Positions 11,201 to 20,731 of a DNA stretch of 64,000 nucleotides are shown piece by piece. The notes under the pieces are model-generated. The model was not told the DNA's origin, searched no databases, and was given only the letters and a program-made list of their open reading frames with translations. Where the stretch lies: assembly GCA_958510825.1 (NCBI GenBank), contig OY294047.1:2232001-2296000 (forward strand), in the 5' to 3' direction. This DNA is from Brachypterus glaber (Eukaryota > Arthropoda > Insecta > Coleoptera > Kateretidae). The stretch's first letter is position 1. Every line of letters starts with the position of its first letter. Position numbers and translations under genes: made by a program.

Positions 11201-14200
11201 TAACTTTATTATGTAAAATTTTAGGATAAATCTCAGTTTTAATAAAAAAAATAAGCCGGACGATATCTGGGACAAGAAAAAAAAGGCTATATTTTAAAAA
11301 CATGTTTTAAATGTCCACTTTTATGTTAAATATTAATAAATATAATATAAAAATCATCTTGTTTCACTGTGACCGATAATTGGGACATTATCTAGGTCGA
11401 TAATTGGGGCAACCCCAAAAATTATGTGGACGATAATTGGGACATCATACATTTTTATAAATAGCAAATATTTATATATTTTTGATGATATATACGTTAA
11501 TTTTAAATATAATTTAATAAAATTCAATAAATGTTGATTCAGTTAGTACCATTTTAATTTTGATACTCGTTTAAACTAACTTTTTGTGGCTTACCAAAGT
11601 CTGATTTAGAGCTTAAGTGGACGATAATTGGGACATTTACCTTACAAGTTTTTACACCTTTTGAGCACACAACATTATGTGCTAAATTTTAAAATGATCA
11701 AAATATTCTAACCCGCGCCGAAAATCCGCCAAAGTTGCCCCTAACACTAAAATTGACCAATTTCTACAATAAATATGAGTCAAACGGTAAAAAAAACATT
11801 TTAAAAATGTATCAGATCGGACCGAATTTATTTTAAAAGAAAACAGTGCCCATGTAATAGAGAAAATAATAATGCCCCAGGGTTTATAATTAAATTAAGT
11901 GTGCAGAAAATCTAACGGCAAAGCGGTTGCACCTAAGGGAACGTTCAAGTATTACGTAACGCAAATTGTACCAAAATTCATACACTTCATACCCCGGTTC
12001 TTGCGTTATAATAGATTATAGAGATTTCATGTTTTGGCTACCCCCCTAACACACCCCCTATTAGGGGGGGTGTTCAAAATATGAAATCTCTACAGCCTTG
12101 AATAACGCGAGAACCGAGGTATGAAGTGTATGAATTTTGCTACAATTTGCGTTACGTAATACTTGAACGTTCCCTAAACAATAGCTTTAATCTTTTATCA
12201 AAAGGGCCTAACCCACACATTTGTTATAAGGTTGTTTTTGCATAAAATCTTCTCTTTGCTAGTTAACGGTAAATATTTGGGTGGGGCAAAAAAAGCAAAT
12301 TATAAAAAAAAGCCTTACCCACACGTTTATTATAAGATTGTTTTTTTTTAAATAGGTTTTAAATAGGTTCATAACCTTTTATTAATTAAGAATAGTTAAC
12401 AGAAAATATTTGGATGGGGCAAAAAAACAAATTATTAAAATTTGCACACCTAACCTTATTTTCTAATGCATTTTTTGTCACTTCTAGCAACATATCAGGA
12501 ATTTTTATTAAGTAGGGCGATAAAGTACGTTAAGTAGTACCCGTTTCAAGAAAAACCGATTTTCGAAAAAAATGAGGGTTAGGCCCTTATGTTAGTTGCA
12601 CTCTCCTATGAGAAGCTTAATTTTGTCAATTAAATAAAAGTGCGTTTCGGTCAGTGCTTAAGCAAAATGTACAGGTAAAAAGATCTATTTGGCTTCCTAG
12701 CTTGCCAGCTATCCTAAAACAGTGGGTATTTACTTGTGGACCTTGTTGGACTCCCTGTTGAAATGGGTCCCCAACTTTTCTGGCTTTGGCCATAGCAGTA
12801 GCCTTTTTAACAAATTCATCATATATTCCAGACTGGACAAAAGTACGAGTACCAGCACAACAACTTTGTCCCTGATTTGCAAACACGGCATCGTGAGCTA
12901 TTTCCACAGCCTCATTCACTAAAAAAAATTATTTTTCTATTTTGCGACTCTTATAAGCTCATAATCACACGCATTTTGCGTGTTCTTATATGCCCATAAG
13001 AGGTATCTACTTTTTTTTCTTTTGGGTTGGCAACAGAGAAAGGCCTATCGCTTGAAGTTTTCTGTGCAAATGTCAATGTCACTTTATAGTTTAATTTTCT
13101 ACAAAATTTTGTGTTTGGTTTAGGTTATTTTTACCGTGTTGAAATTGTGTCTTGGTTAATTGCAGTGAAAAAGAGAAGAGATGACTATAAAATATATCAA
13201 AATATAATTTGTCCTTGGACTTTTAAACATGGTGTAAACTGTAATGCCAACCCAAAACAAAAATCCCTAAATCAGTCATCAATTTAAATGTAATTTTTTT
13301 TATTTTAGAGCAAAATATAAAAAATTGTATAAAGCACTCGTTTCATAACACGTTTCTAGCGCGCTAATACTTTAGAAAACTCGCCGCAAGCGGCTCGTTT
13401 TCTAAACTTGTACTCGTGCGCTAAAAACGTATGTTATGAAACTAGTACTTTAATATACTATTATTACTTCATTGATTAAATAATAATAACAAGCTGTGAA
13501 GATATGTAATGCTACGCATTCAATTTTTCCAAATACAAAAAAAAAAATAAAAAAAAAATAAAAAAATTAACAATTTTTTTTTTCGAAAAACGAAAAATTA
13601 AAAAAAAAATAATAATTAGAAAAAAAAAACATTTTTTTAAATTTCTTTTACGAAAAACGAACTTAATTTTTCCTGAAAATTTCGAGTCGATCGGATAATT
13701 CGTTCTTGAGTTATCATGATCCCAAAAATCGCGACTAATTTTTCCTAAAAAAGTTACGTTAAATGGAATTTTCTTTAAGCTTTTTTTTATCTTTTTAAAA
13801 GTTTGACCACCCATATTTTTTGTTTTTGTTTTTGGTGGATCACTTTCAAAAACAATAGGGATCTTCTCCTCGTAGAACTTGATTTTTCCTGAAAATTTCA
13901 AGTCGATCAGATAATTCGTTCTTGAGTTATCGTGACCCCAAAAATCGCGAATAATTTTTCCTAAAATAGTTACGTTAATTGGAATTTTCTTTAAGCTTTT
14001 TTTATCTTTTTAAAAGTTTGACCACACATATTTTTTGTTTTTGTTTTTGGTGGATCACTTTCAAAAACAATAGGGATCTTCTCCTCGTAGAACTTGATTT
14101 TTCCTGAAAATTTCAAGTCGATCGGATTATTCGTTCTTGAGTTATCGTTTTCACAAAAATCGTGACATCAGACTAACAGACGGACGGGTAGTCGGACGGA

Positions 14201-17200
14201 TAGACGGACGTTTGAAAAAAAAAATTGCTTATTTTTTCCTGAAACAAAATATCCAACTACCGTATAATACTATTCTAGCGCATGCGCTGTAAAGTAAAGT
14301 AAATCTTACAATTGTATAAGAAATTTGACATACAAAAAGTACATCAAAATTTTATATAGTGAAGAACCCACAGGTTTATACAATGGATATCCCCAGAATA
14401 TCCGTTTTGGGATTTCCGATTTCCCCAGGATATACGATTTCGTCTATAGATATCCGTAGGACATCCTCAGGATACACTTAGTTACTAAACGGGAAGCCGA
14501 GTGACTTCCGAACTGTATATACCGAGGATATCCCGAAGCTATGTCCTGAGGATATACTAATTACCTGTCCCCGGGAAAAGTGGCTATCAAATAGTATTGC
14601 TTTTATTATTTTTTTGTGAAATATTGCTATTAGCAGCTTGCACCTAGGTGCAAGTTATTTAAATTTAAGCTAATAGTTTTACAAAAAAATAATAAAAGCA
14701 ATACTATTTGATAGCCACTTCTGTCAGGGACATTTGTACATAATTAGTATACTAATTATGTACAAATTAGGTATTTGGTTAGGTATAACTAATTTAAGGC
14801 CTATCCAGAAGCTTGCATAATAACATAAAACATAAGAATGCGATGCCGTGATTGGCTTACAAGATACATGGAGGCACTTCAAGCCAATCACGGCATCGCA
14901 TTGTTATGTATTATGTTCTTATGCGAGGCTGTGGATATGCCCTTATCTACGAAATATATTTCCTTTTTCCCTCAGGGAGGGGTAATACTTACGAAATTGT
15001 CCAACAGAGGAAAACACAATATAAATATTTAATAATAACTATGGAAAAAACTTACACATAAACAGACCAGAAACACCAACAATAACATGCGGTAAATTTA
15101 AAATAATGAAGGAAAAGCCATCGTAGGTTATCCCAGGGACAGCCGAAAGGACATCCACGGGACATCCGCTCGGGACGTCCCTGGGATGTACGAAGCACAT
15201 ACCGTAATTCCTTGGGATATACGGGCAATATATCTTCAGGACATACCTTTCGGGATATCCTTGGGATATACGACTAATCTCTCGGGACATGCGACATTGA
15301 AAGTACATTGAGAGGATATCCGGGGCATATTGTGTGCTACGTGGGAAGTGAACAGTATTATGGGTGAAATTGTCATTCTTAGGATCTTAGTGATAAAAAT
15401 TATTAGATAAATTGTAAACTTACAATCAGCATCGTTAAATATGACCAATGGACTTTTTCCTGATAATGTCAAATTTACCCTCTTTAAATTAGATTTTGCA
15501 ACGCATTCCATAATTATTTGGCCAGTCTAAAAATAAAAATGTTTATCCAATACATACAGATAATAAGACAATTACCAGCTTTATTTTAAATAGATAAACT
15601 CAATAATAACACCCGCGTGGCTTTTACTTTATTGAGTGGATAATTATTTATTTTCCCCCTCAACTGTCACTTGTCAAATTATTTTCTTGTAAATGTCATT
15701 AAAATTGTTAATAAAATATGAATTTCTAAGCTATTTATTGGATAAAACCTTGTATGGCACTCATGGGTAAACCGATATTGCCCTGCTTGGTAGACGCCTC
15801 GCAGGTTAATTTTCTCATGGGCAATATCTTACTTTACCCACTAGTACCATAAATAACTATTATTTCTCTAGGTGCAGAGATTTGTTTTCTCGGATTAAAA
15901 ACCATAATGGTACGTTCTAAAGCTAGTAGTTAAAATAAGTGATTTATACTAACCGCAGTACTCCCAGTAAAACTAATAATTTTAACATCGGGATGTAACG
16001 CCAAAGCTGCACCAACAGTTGGTCCAAATCCAAGAACCACATTTATAACTCCTTTTGGAAAACCAGCTTCCTTTGCCAAAGCTGCCACAGCCAAAGCTGT
16101 TAATGGAGTTTTTTCTGATGGTTTAAGTACTATGGTACAACCAGCAGCTAATGCTGGGCCCCATTTCCACACCAACATCATAAGTGGGTAATTCCAGGGG
16201 ATAATTTGGCCAACTACGCCGGCAGGTTCCTTGCGGGTCATGGCCAAACAATTTCCATCTGGAAAAACGGGTTTTAAAGTTTCGCAAGTAATTTATTTCG
16301 TTCGTAAGTTATCGCAAAATTATGATTCAAACTGAGAATCTAACTTCGGTGTCTTTCGTCGAGGAGCCCTATTTTTTTTTTCAAAAAAAATCAAAAAAAA
16401 AATTTTCAAAAAAACCTAAAAAAAAAAAATTTAAAAATATATTAAAAAAAAAGATCTTTTTTTGAAAAACGACAATTTTTTTTTCAAAAAAAAAAAAAAA
16501 ATCAACAAAAATTTTTCAAATTTTTTTATTTTTTTTTTATTTTTTTTTGCGAAAAAATTTTGAAAAAAAATTTTTTGAAAATGATAGTATTTTTAAAAAA
16601 TAATTTTTTTTTAAAACAATAGAAGATCCCTCATAGACCTTGATTTTTCCGAAAAAATTCGAGTCGATCGGATCATTCGTTCTTGAGTTATCGGGTCTAC
16701 AAAAAACGTGACATCGGACAGACAGACAGACAAACAGACACACAGACAGACAGACAGACGGACGGACGGACAGAAAAAAAGTTTCTTATTTTTTTATGAA
16801 ACACATAATATGTGTATTATGTATCCAAGAATTTTTTATGTGCGGCGTTTTTTTGGCGATTTTGGGAAATTCGAACCTACCGTATAATACTATTCTAGCG
16901 TTGTAAATAATATAATAAATGATCCAGTTTGCGATCCCTGATAACACACTTCATCCTAAGAAGGTTTTTTAATCGTTCCCTTGAAAAGGTTCTTAGCATA
17001 ATGCTGTAAACATGCTAAGCATGTTCTTAAAAGGTGCACTGCTGTAGTAGCATAAGTGCTTCTACTCTAAACATTCTTAGCATGATTAGAGTATTTTGCT
17101 AAGGATATTCCCAAATACATATTCTTAAAATATTCTAATGGGAATGTTTTTAGAATAGTAATATGGCGTTTATATTATTTTAATTTTATTAGGTTAGAAT

Positions 17201-20200
17201 TACAAATATTCTTAAAATTACTGTTAATAACATAAGTTTTTTAGACATAAAGTGATTTTATATAGTTTTACACAAAAAATTAAAATTATTATTTTTTGAA
17301 ATGATAATTTTTTGCTATTTTTTTCTCTAAATATTGGATTTTTGTGTGGCGCATGATTTTTATGTCTGGTAGAAAGTTTGCTTTCACAGTAAAACTGCAT
17401 ATCGCATATGAATCTTACCTGATGGATGCTATATCTAAAGATTTTCATATACTTTAATTATTAGGTTTATCACAAAGACGTAAAAATTTTCGCCATGTCC
17501 AAATTTATGATATCACTCCATAAAAAGGATCGAGTATCATAAAATATATTTAAAAGAAAGAGAAAAACTACATTAATGTAGAAATCTGAAACGCCTACTT
17601 ACTTTGTTTGCGCATGCGCAATATTCAATATTATTACTTAAATGCATCAAATAAGAATATTTTAAGAAGCATGCCAAGAATATTCTTAAAAGTACATGTA
17701 CCTACTACTAAGAACATTCTTAACATGCTTCTTAAAACATTCTTATTTGATACAGAAGCTTATAAGAAGCTTCTTATGAACTCCCAGAATGATTAAAATG
17801 GTATCTTTTGCATTTCTTTAATCGTTCTTAGAATATCCTGAGCAAAATAGATATGCTTCTAAGAAGCATGCCGTCCTTCCGGCTATTTATTTTAAGAATC
17901 TTCTTAGAAGGCTTTTGTGCTATCAGGGATCGTAAAATCTTGGCCTACAATTTTATATAAAGGTATCCACCCAGACAGCACATAATGACTATTAGATATC
18001 CAGGGGATATACTTTCTGGATATAGACTATATCCAGTGGATAGCCTGGATGGCCATTAGATATCCCATGGACATCCAAATGTCCGCCTATATCCAGATCC
18101 TGGTAGGATATTCACTGTATATCCACGAGATATCCAGTGGACATTATTTTTTTAACCTCCCTAAAGTATATCCACTGGACATCCATTAGAGATCCATCAT
18201 CTATATATTATATTTATGTATAACTTATGTAATTAGCCTTATTATTAGTTTTTTAGGTACCTGCAGGAATGGTATTTCCGTGAATTTTATCACAATATCC
18301 ACCATAGTATTTCAATACATCCGCACATTCTTGTATTTCAAGAATAGCATCTTCCAAAGGCTTGCCGTTGTCTAAAGTTTCTAAAGCTGCTAGACTTTTA
18401 GCATCTCTTTCCATCAATTCAGCAAGCTAAAAAATAACAATTTAAAATTAATTCACTGAAAATCATTATCTTAAAAAGAATCTTTGTTAACCCCTTCACA
18501 GTGCTGTGAAAATAAAGTTTTCGTGCCAAAAATGTGCTGAAAACTTTTTTTTTTTGAAAAAATATATTGTATATTTTTGGGCCGCTGAATCTGAATTCGA
18601 GGTCAGAATTTAAAAGTTAGCGTTCAAAATGGCGGATACAAAATATGGCGGATTAGAATTTTTAAAGTTTCTCGGGTTTGCTTGAAACTTGTTACTCGAC
18701 GGTTTTTGGGGCCGCTTATTACAAATCTGGTGCCATTTTTCCAAAATTCAAAATAGCGGATCCAATATGGAGAATTAAATTCTCCGAGAAACTTTAAAAA
18801 ATCTAATCCGCCATATTTTGTATCCGGCATTCTGAATTTTGGAAAACTGGCATCAGATTCGTAAACAGCGACCCCAAAAACCCCGTAGTGTTAAAATTAC
18901 CAAATAAAAATTACATAAAAGGATAGCCTTTATCAAGGTTAAGGCTTGTACAAAAATTCGTTATTGTCGGTCATAGGGTTCCAGAGATATTAAATAAAAA
19001 CTACTTTTTAAATGTACCCTTAGGAGCGTCGTAGCTCCCTTAGGGCTTATTTCCGAGCCAACCTTTATAAGAACTTTTTTCATATGTATGTATCAACGAA
19101 CTAATAACTCTTCTCTCTAGAATAGGCATTTCATTCGTTAAAACTGACAAAAACGTCGGCAACATAAACATTCGTCTGTCTTACTCGCACATATTTGTTC
19201 TAACAGAGACAGCAATACCAGTTACTTGTAAATGTTATTGTTCAGGCCTGAATATACCTACTATTTGTTTACAAACAAATCCAGATGTTGGCGATACCTT
19301 ATTTTAACAGTATACGTATTCTAGAAAGAAGAGTTATTAGTTCGTTGGTTATCGTGCCCACAAGATTTCTCGGGCAGAACGACTGAAAAAAATAAATCGA
19401 TGGAAAGATCGACCGACTGATTCACCGACTGATTCAAAGGTTCTTTGATCACCACTTGTTTTTTTTATTCGACTTATTCTGAATTTAAAAAAAAATGATG
19501 ATTAGAGTGTCCTTAGTTGACAGTACTCAATGCCAATAATAAATTGCTTACTTACCTTATTGATCAATTTTCCTCTGGCAGAAGCATCCATCTTTCTCCA
19601 TTCGGATCCTCTAGCGAAAGCCTTTTTGGCTGCTTGGACAGCAATGTCTACATCTTCTTTGTCACCTTCAGCTACATCAGCTATTTTCTTACCGTTGCAT
19701 GGGTTTTCAGTGGCGAAAGTTTTTTTGCTTACTGCATCAACAAATTCATTGTTGATGAAGAGCTAAATAAAAAAATTATGTGCAGTTAAAAAAAGGGGAA
19801 TGTTCGAATAAAAAGAGATGAAACTAGATTTTTGTGAAACGCAAATATGTAGATATAAAGCTTATAAAATTCTCCATTTAACTCGATATTTTTAAATTAA
19901 AAAAAAAATTGGGTTTAAAATGGGGTTGAAAATGGGTATTAATGTCAAAATTCCTCTAAAAAAAAACAAATAATTTTTTAAAAATGCCTAATTTCATCAT
20001 AAAAAAATGTTAATTATACTTTTAAACTAATTTTATAAAAAAAAAACTTAAAAACTTGAAAAATCAAAACCTTAAAAAACATTTTTTAAAAATATAAAAA
20101 TGTTAGTTTAAATAGAGAATTTTATAAGCTTTAAAATGATTTATCACACGACCCCCCTTTCCATTTAAAAAAATGTCCCCCCCCTGCCCCCCTGTCCACT

Positions 20201-20623
20201 TTTTAAGAGCTGAAAATATCAAATATATGCTAAAAGATAGTTTAAGTTGTCTTATTTAAGAGTTCTAAATTTGAAGTCGATATCTCAACTCGTTCAAAAG
20301 TTAAAAGGGGGGTGACACAGCACCTGCGCTAGAATAATAATAATTTTCCAAAAGTTAGCTCAGTTGGACTTAATGTTCACATACAAAACCCCGTCGCTCT
20401 ATCTTAAAGGGTACCAGAGTTATTAATTAAAAACCTTATATTTATTACAATTTTAAAGTGTCGAAGCTCCCTTGGGATTTGTTTTTGGACCTATGTTCCT
20501 ATAGGGGTTTTTCATGTTTTTTGAAGTATGTTATGAAACTAGTACATTAATGTACTATAATATTAATATTTGACATAAGACTGTGTATATACTTACTTGT
20601 TTGTATTTAATTTCAACTTTCAT
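8141..20623 (-). CDS. ALDH-A: aldehyde dehydrogenase, catalytic Glu replaced by Thr
   Basis: A complete ten-exon gene. Joined exons total 1461 nt and encode 486 aa with no internal stop. It belongs to the ALDH1/ALDH2 class of NAD(P)-dependent aldehyde dehydrogenases, which oxidise aldehydes to acids. The short start (MKVEIKYKQ) has no obvious mitochondrial signal, so it is probably cytosolic. Retained residues: Asn-156 in IPWN, the cofactor-site Lys/Glu in LKPSEKTP, the nucleophile Cys-289 in GQSCCAGTR, and Glu-386 before IFGPV. The ELGGKSP motif instead reads TLSGKSP, so the general base (Glu268 in human ALDH2) is Thr-255. The paralogue ALDH-B upstream keeps Glu. The protein may be inactive as a dehydrogenase, altered in chemistry, or on its way to a pseudogene. 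Introns are packed with MITEs. Confidence 0.93.
8270..8344 (-). CDS. ALDH-A exon 9
   Basis: 75 nt, [20 protein letters not shown], the conserved PFGGYKMSG segment near the active-site tunnel and dimer interface. It ends in GKGKDL, where ALDH-B has GIGRDL. Confidence 0.95.
8660..8945. repeat. ATTATGCATAAT word-rich element in ALDH-A intron
   Basis: Dense, degenerate palindromic words of the type ATGCATAATTATG and ATGATCATAC on both strands. Clear terminal repeats were not found. Confidence 0.5.
9228..9385 (-). CDS. ALDH-A exon 8
   Basis: 158 nt, [16 protein letters not shown] to EAGFVW. The Trp codon is split by the intron, as in ALDH-B. Confidence 0.95.
9486..9813 (+). repeat. 330-bp MITE family, copy 1
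   Basis: Runs from ATCCAATACATACAGATAAT to CTAGTACCATAAATAACTATTA. Near-identical copies lie at 15543-15862, 28700-29036 and (reverse) 57636-57957, with a shorter one at 45216-45414. It sits in ALDH-A intron 7. Confidence 0.8.
9820..10000. repeat. inverted-repeat stretch
   Basis: The words CTTTAGTCCTTAGTGCACGAG and CTCG/GAGTGCACTAAGGACTTG face each other around GACGACGCGAAGCG. It is probably a MITE. Confidence 0.45.
10609..10773 (-). CDS. ALDH-A exon 7
   Basis: 165 nt, [16 protein letters not shown] to NMTIAKEE. The last codon is the conserved Glu that precedes IFGPV and contacts the nicotinamide ribose in this family. Confidence 0.95.
10866..11642. repeat. word-repeat element (TCCCAATTATCG) flanked by TA
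   Basis: The ends AGGTAAATGTCCCAATTATCG and CGATAATTGGGACATTTACCT are perfect inverted repeats flanked by TA on both sides. The word recurs internally in both orientations near 10890, 11383, 11405 and 11430. TA duplication suggests Tc1/mariner-type mobilisation. Confidence 0.75.
11937..12174. repeat. GGGAACG MITE, near-complete palindrome
   Basis: 238 bp, almost wholly palindromic, with ends GGGAACGTTCAAGTATTACG and its complement. TAA stands on both sides (3-bp target duplication). This fits a PIF/Harbinger-type non-autonomous element. The same subtype is at 60438-60678. Confidence 0.8.
12208..12455. repeat. two-copy degenerate tandem repeat
   Basis: Two blocks of roughly 105 and 140 bp each run from a CCCACAC(A/G)TTT(G/A)TTATAAG phrase to GGGGCAAAAAAA. 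Non-coding, in ALDH-A intron 6. Confidence 0.45.
12734..12918 (-). CDS. ALDH-A exon 6, catalytic cysteine
   Basis: 185 nt. Contains [15 protein letters not shown] with the nucleophile Cys-289, then [18 protein letters not shown]. It ends at GPQ before a GTAAATAC donor. Confidence 0.95.
12933..13462 (+). repeat. 530-bp dispersed element, copy 1 of 3
   Basis: Begins TTTCTATTTTGCGACTCTTATAAGC and ends in the pair of facing words AAACGTATGTTATGAAACTAG and CATAACACGTTT. Other copies are at 62473-63003 and, inverted, at 29703-30171. Confidence 0.75.
13667..14213. repeat. 216-bp tandem repeat ending in GACAGACGGACGG tract
   Basis: The phrase TTTTTCCTGAAAATTTC(G/A)AGTCGATC recurs at 13669, 13885 and 14100, so the period is 215-216 bp and there are about 2.3 copies. 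The array runs into a GACGGACGGGTAG-type tract. Single units occur near 16640 and 29220. Confidence 0.7.
14367..14575. repeat. GGATAT/ATATCC palindromic-word cluster
   Basis: Many degenerate copies of ATATCC and GGATAT words. Possible CCC... and ...GGG ends. Related clusters are at 15132-15345 and 17970-18200. Confidence 0.45.
14577..14726. repeat. inverted-repeat MITE
   Basis: AAAAGTGGCTATCAAATAGT and its complement ACTATTTGATAGCCACTT form about 65-bp arms, which continue through TATTGCTTTTATTATTTTTTTG. Confidence 0.65.
14813..14925. repeat. small palindrome
   Basis: Arms of about 44 bp, centred between GATGCCGTGATTGGCTT and AAGCCAATCACGGCATC, loop about 24 bp. Confidence 0.7.
15132..15345. 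repeat. CCC-ended palindromic-word element (GGGAT words)
   Basis: The ends CCCAGGGACAGC and GTGCTACGTGGG resemble the terminal pattern of the elements at 16936 and 41091. The interior is full of GGACATCC and GGGATAT words. No matching target duplication was seen. Confidence 0.45.
15424..15526 (-). CDS. ALDH-A exon 5, carries the Glu-to-Thr change
   Basis: 103 nt. Reads [17 protein letters not shown] where the family has LELGGKSP. The codon for the general base is ACA (Thr) and the next glycine but one is TCA (Ser). ALDH-B reads LELGGKSP at the same place. Confidence 0.95.
15543..15862 (+). repeat. 330-bp MITE family, copy 2, beside a splice acceptor
   Basis: Starts about 16 bp from exon 5 of ALDH-A and fills most of that 427-bp intron. 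Confidence 0.8.
15954..16258 (-). CDS. ALDH-A exon 4 (NAD-binding core)
   Basis: 305 nt. Contains [10 protein letters not shown] (Asn-156), [12 protein letters not shown] (cofactor contacts) and FTGST (glycine motif of the Rossmann-type fold). The donor is GTTAGT, as in ALDH-B. Confidence 0.95.
16380..16800. repeat. A/T homopolymer-rich tract with (GACA)n
   Basis: Long A and T runs from 16372 to 16600, then TTCGAGTCGATCGGAT and a GACAGACAGACAGACGGACGG tract at about 16715-16775. This matches the end of the 216-bp repeat family. Confidence 0.55.
16936..17928. repeat. CCC-ended palindromic-word element (TTCTTAGCATG words)
   Basis: The ends CCCTGATAACAC and GTGCTATCAGGG are inverted repeats and AT stands on both sides (GCGAT / ATCG). 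The interior is built from degenerate copies of TTCTTAGCATG and CATGCTAAGAA. It lies in ALDH-A intron 3. Confidence 0.65.
17970..18240. repeat. CCC-started palindromic-word cluster (ATATCCAGTGGAT)
   Basis: Begins CCCAGACAGCACATAATG. The interior carries more than ten ATATCC/GGATAT words, several as ATATCCAGTGGA. The right terminus was not found. Confidence 0.45.
18261..18426 (-). CDS. ALDH-A exon 3
   Basis: 166 nt, from [10 protein letters not shown] to HGNTIPA, including [12 protein letters not shown], typical of the family. The homologous exon in ALDH-B is the one broken by the retrotransposon. Confidence 0.95.
18620..18845. repeat. inverted-repeat stretch
   Basis: ATATGGCGGATTAGA and TCTAATCCGCCATAT face each other with further complementarity outward. 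Overlapping phrases link it to the AACAGATTCGT repeat near 7480. Confidence 0.5.
19094..19347. repeat. 254-bp MITE with 30-bp TIRs, in ALDH-A intron 2
   Basis: The ends CAACGAACTAATAACTCTTC and its complement match over about 30 bp with one mismatch. The right flank is GTTATCGTGCCC, as in the ALDH-B copy, but the left flank lacks the GTTATCGT duplication. This copy therefore looks like one edge of a transferred tract rather than an independent insertion. Confidence 0.8.
19556..19762 (-). CDS. ALDH-A exon 2
   Basis: 207 nt, 69 codons from [10 protein letters not shown] to ARGKLINK, with the N-terminal cofactor-domain start. It differs at only one base from exon 2 of ALDH-B, far less than any other exon pair. 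Confidence 0.95.
20597..20623 (-). CDS. ALDH-A exon 1 (coding part)
   Basis: Encodes MKVEIKYKQ and ends at a GTAAGTAT donor. The ATG is chosen because ALDH-B starts at the matching place and has the matching donor. A short upstream frame (ATGGATTTTTTATTA...TAA) lies in the presumed 5' UTR. Confidence 0.85.
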
Positions 20624-20718
20624 AGTTTATTTTTTTTTTAAGCAGTTTAGTTTATTAATAAAAAATCCATGGGTGTAGTTTATATATAGAAATTTAAATG
20701 GTGATTGATTAGTTTGTT

Positions 20719-20731
20719 ACAGTACCGTATT
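20719..20731 (-). promoter_or_regulatory. conserved 13-mer upstream of ALDH-A
   Basis: AATACGGTACTGT on the minus strand, 96 bp before the ATG. The same 13-mer stands 96 bp before the ATG of ALDH-B. Candidate core promoter or start-site element; function not shown. Confidence 0.45.

Noticed and set aside
13512..13901. 129-aa minus-strand frame
   Set aside because: Made of poly-A/T runs and the 216-bp tandem repeat; not gene-like.
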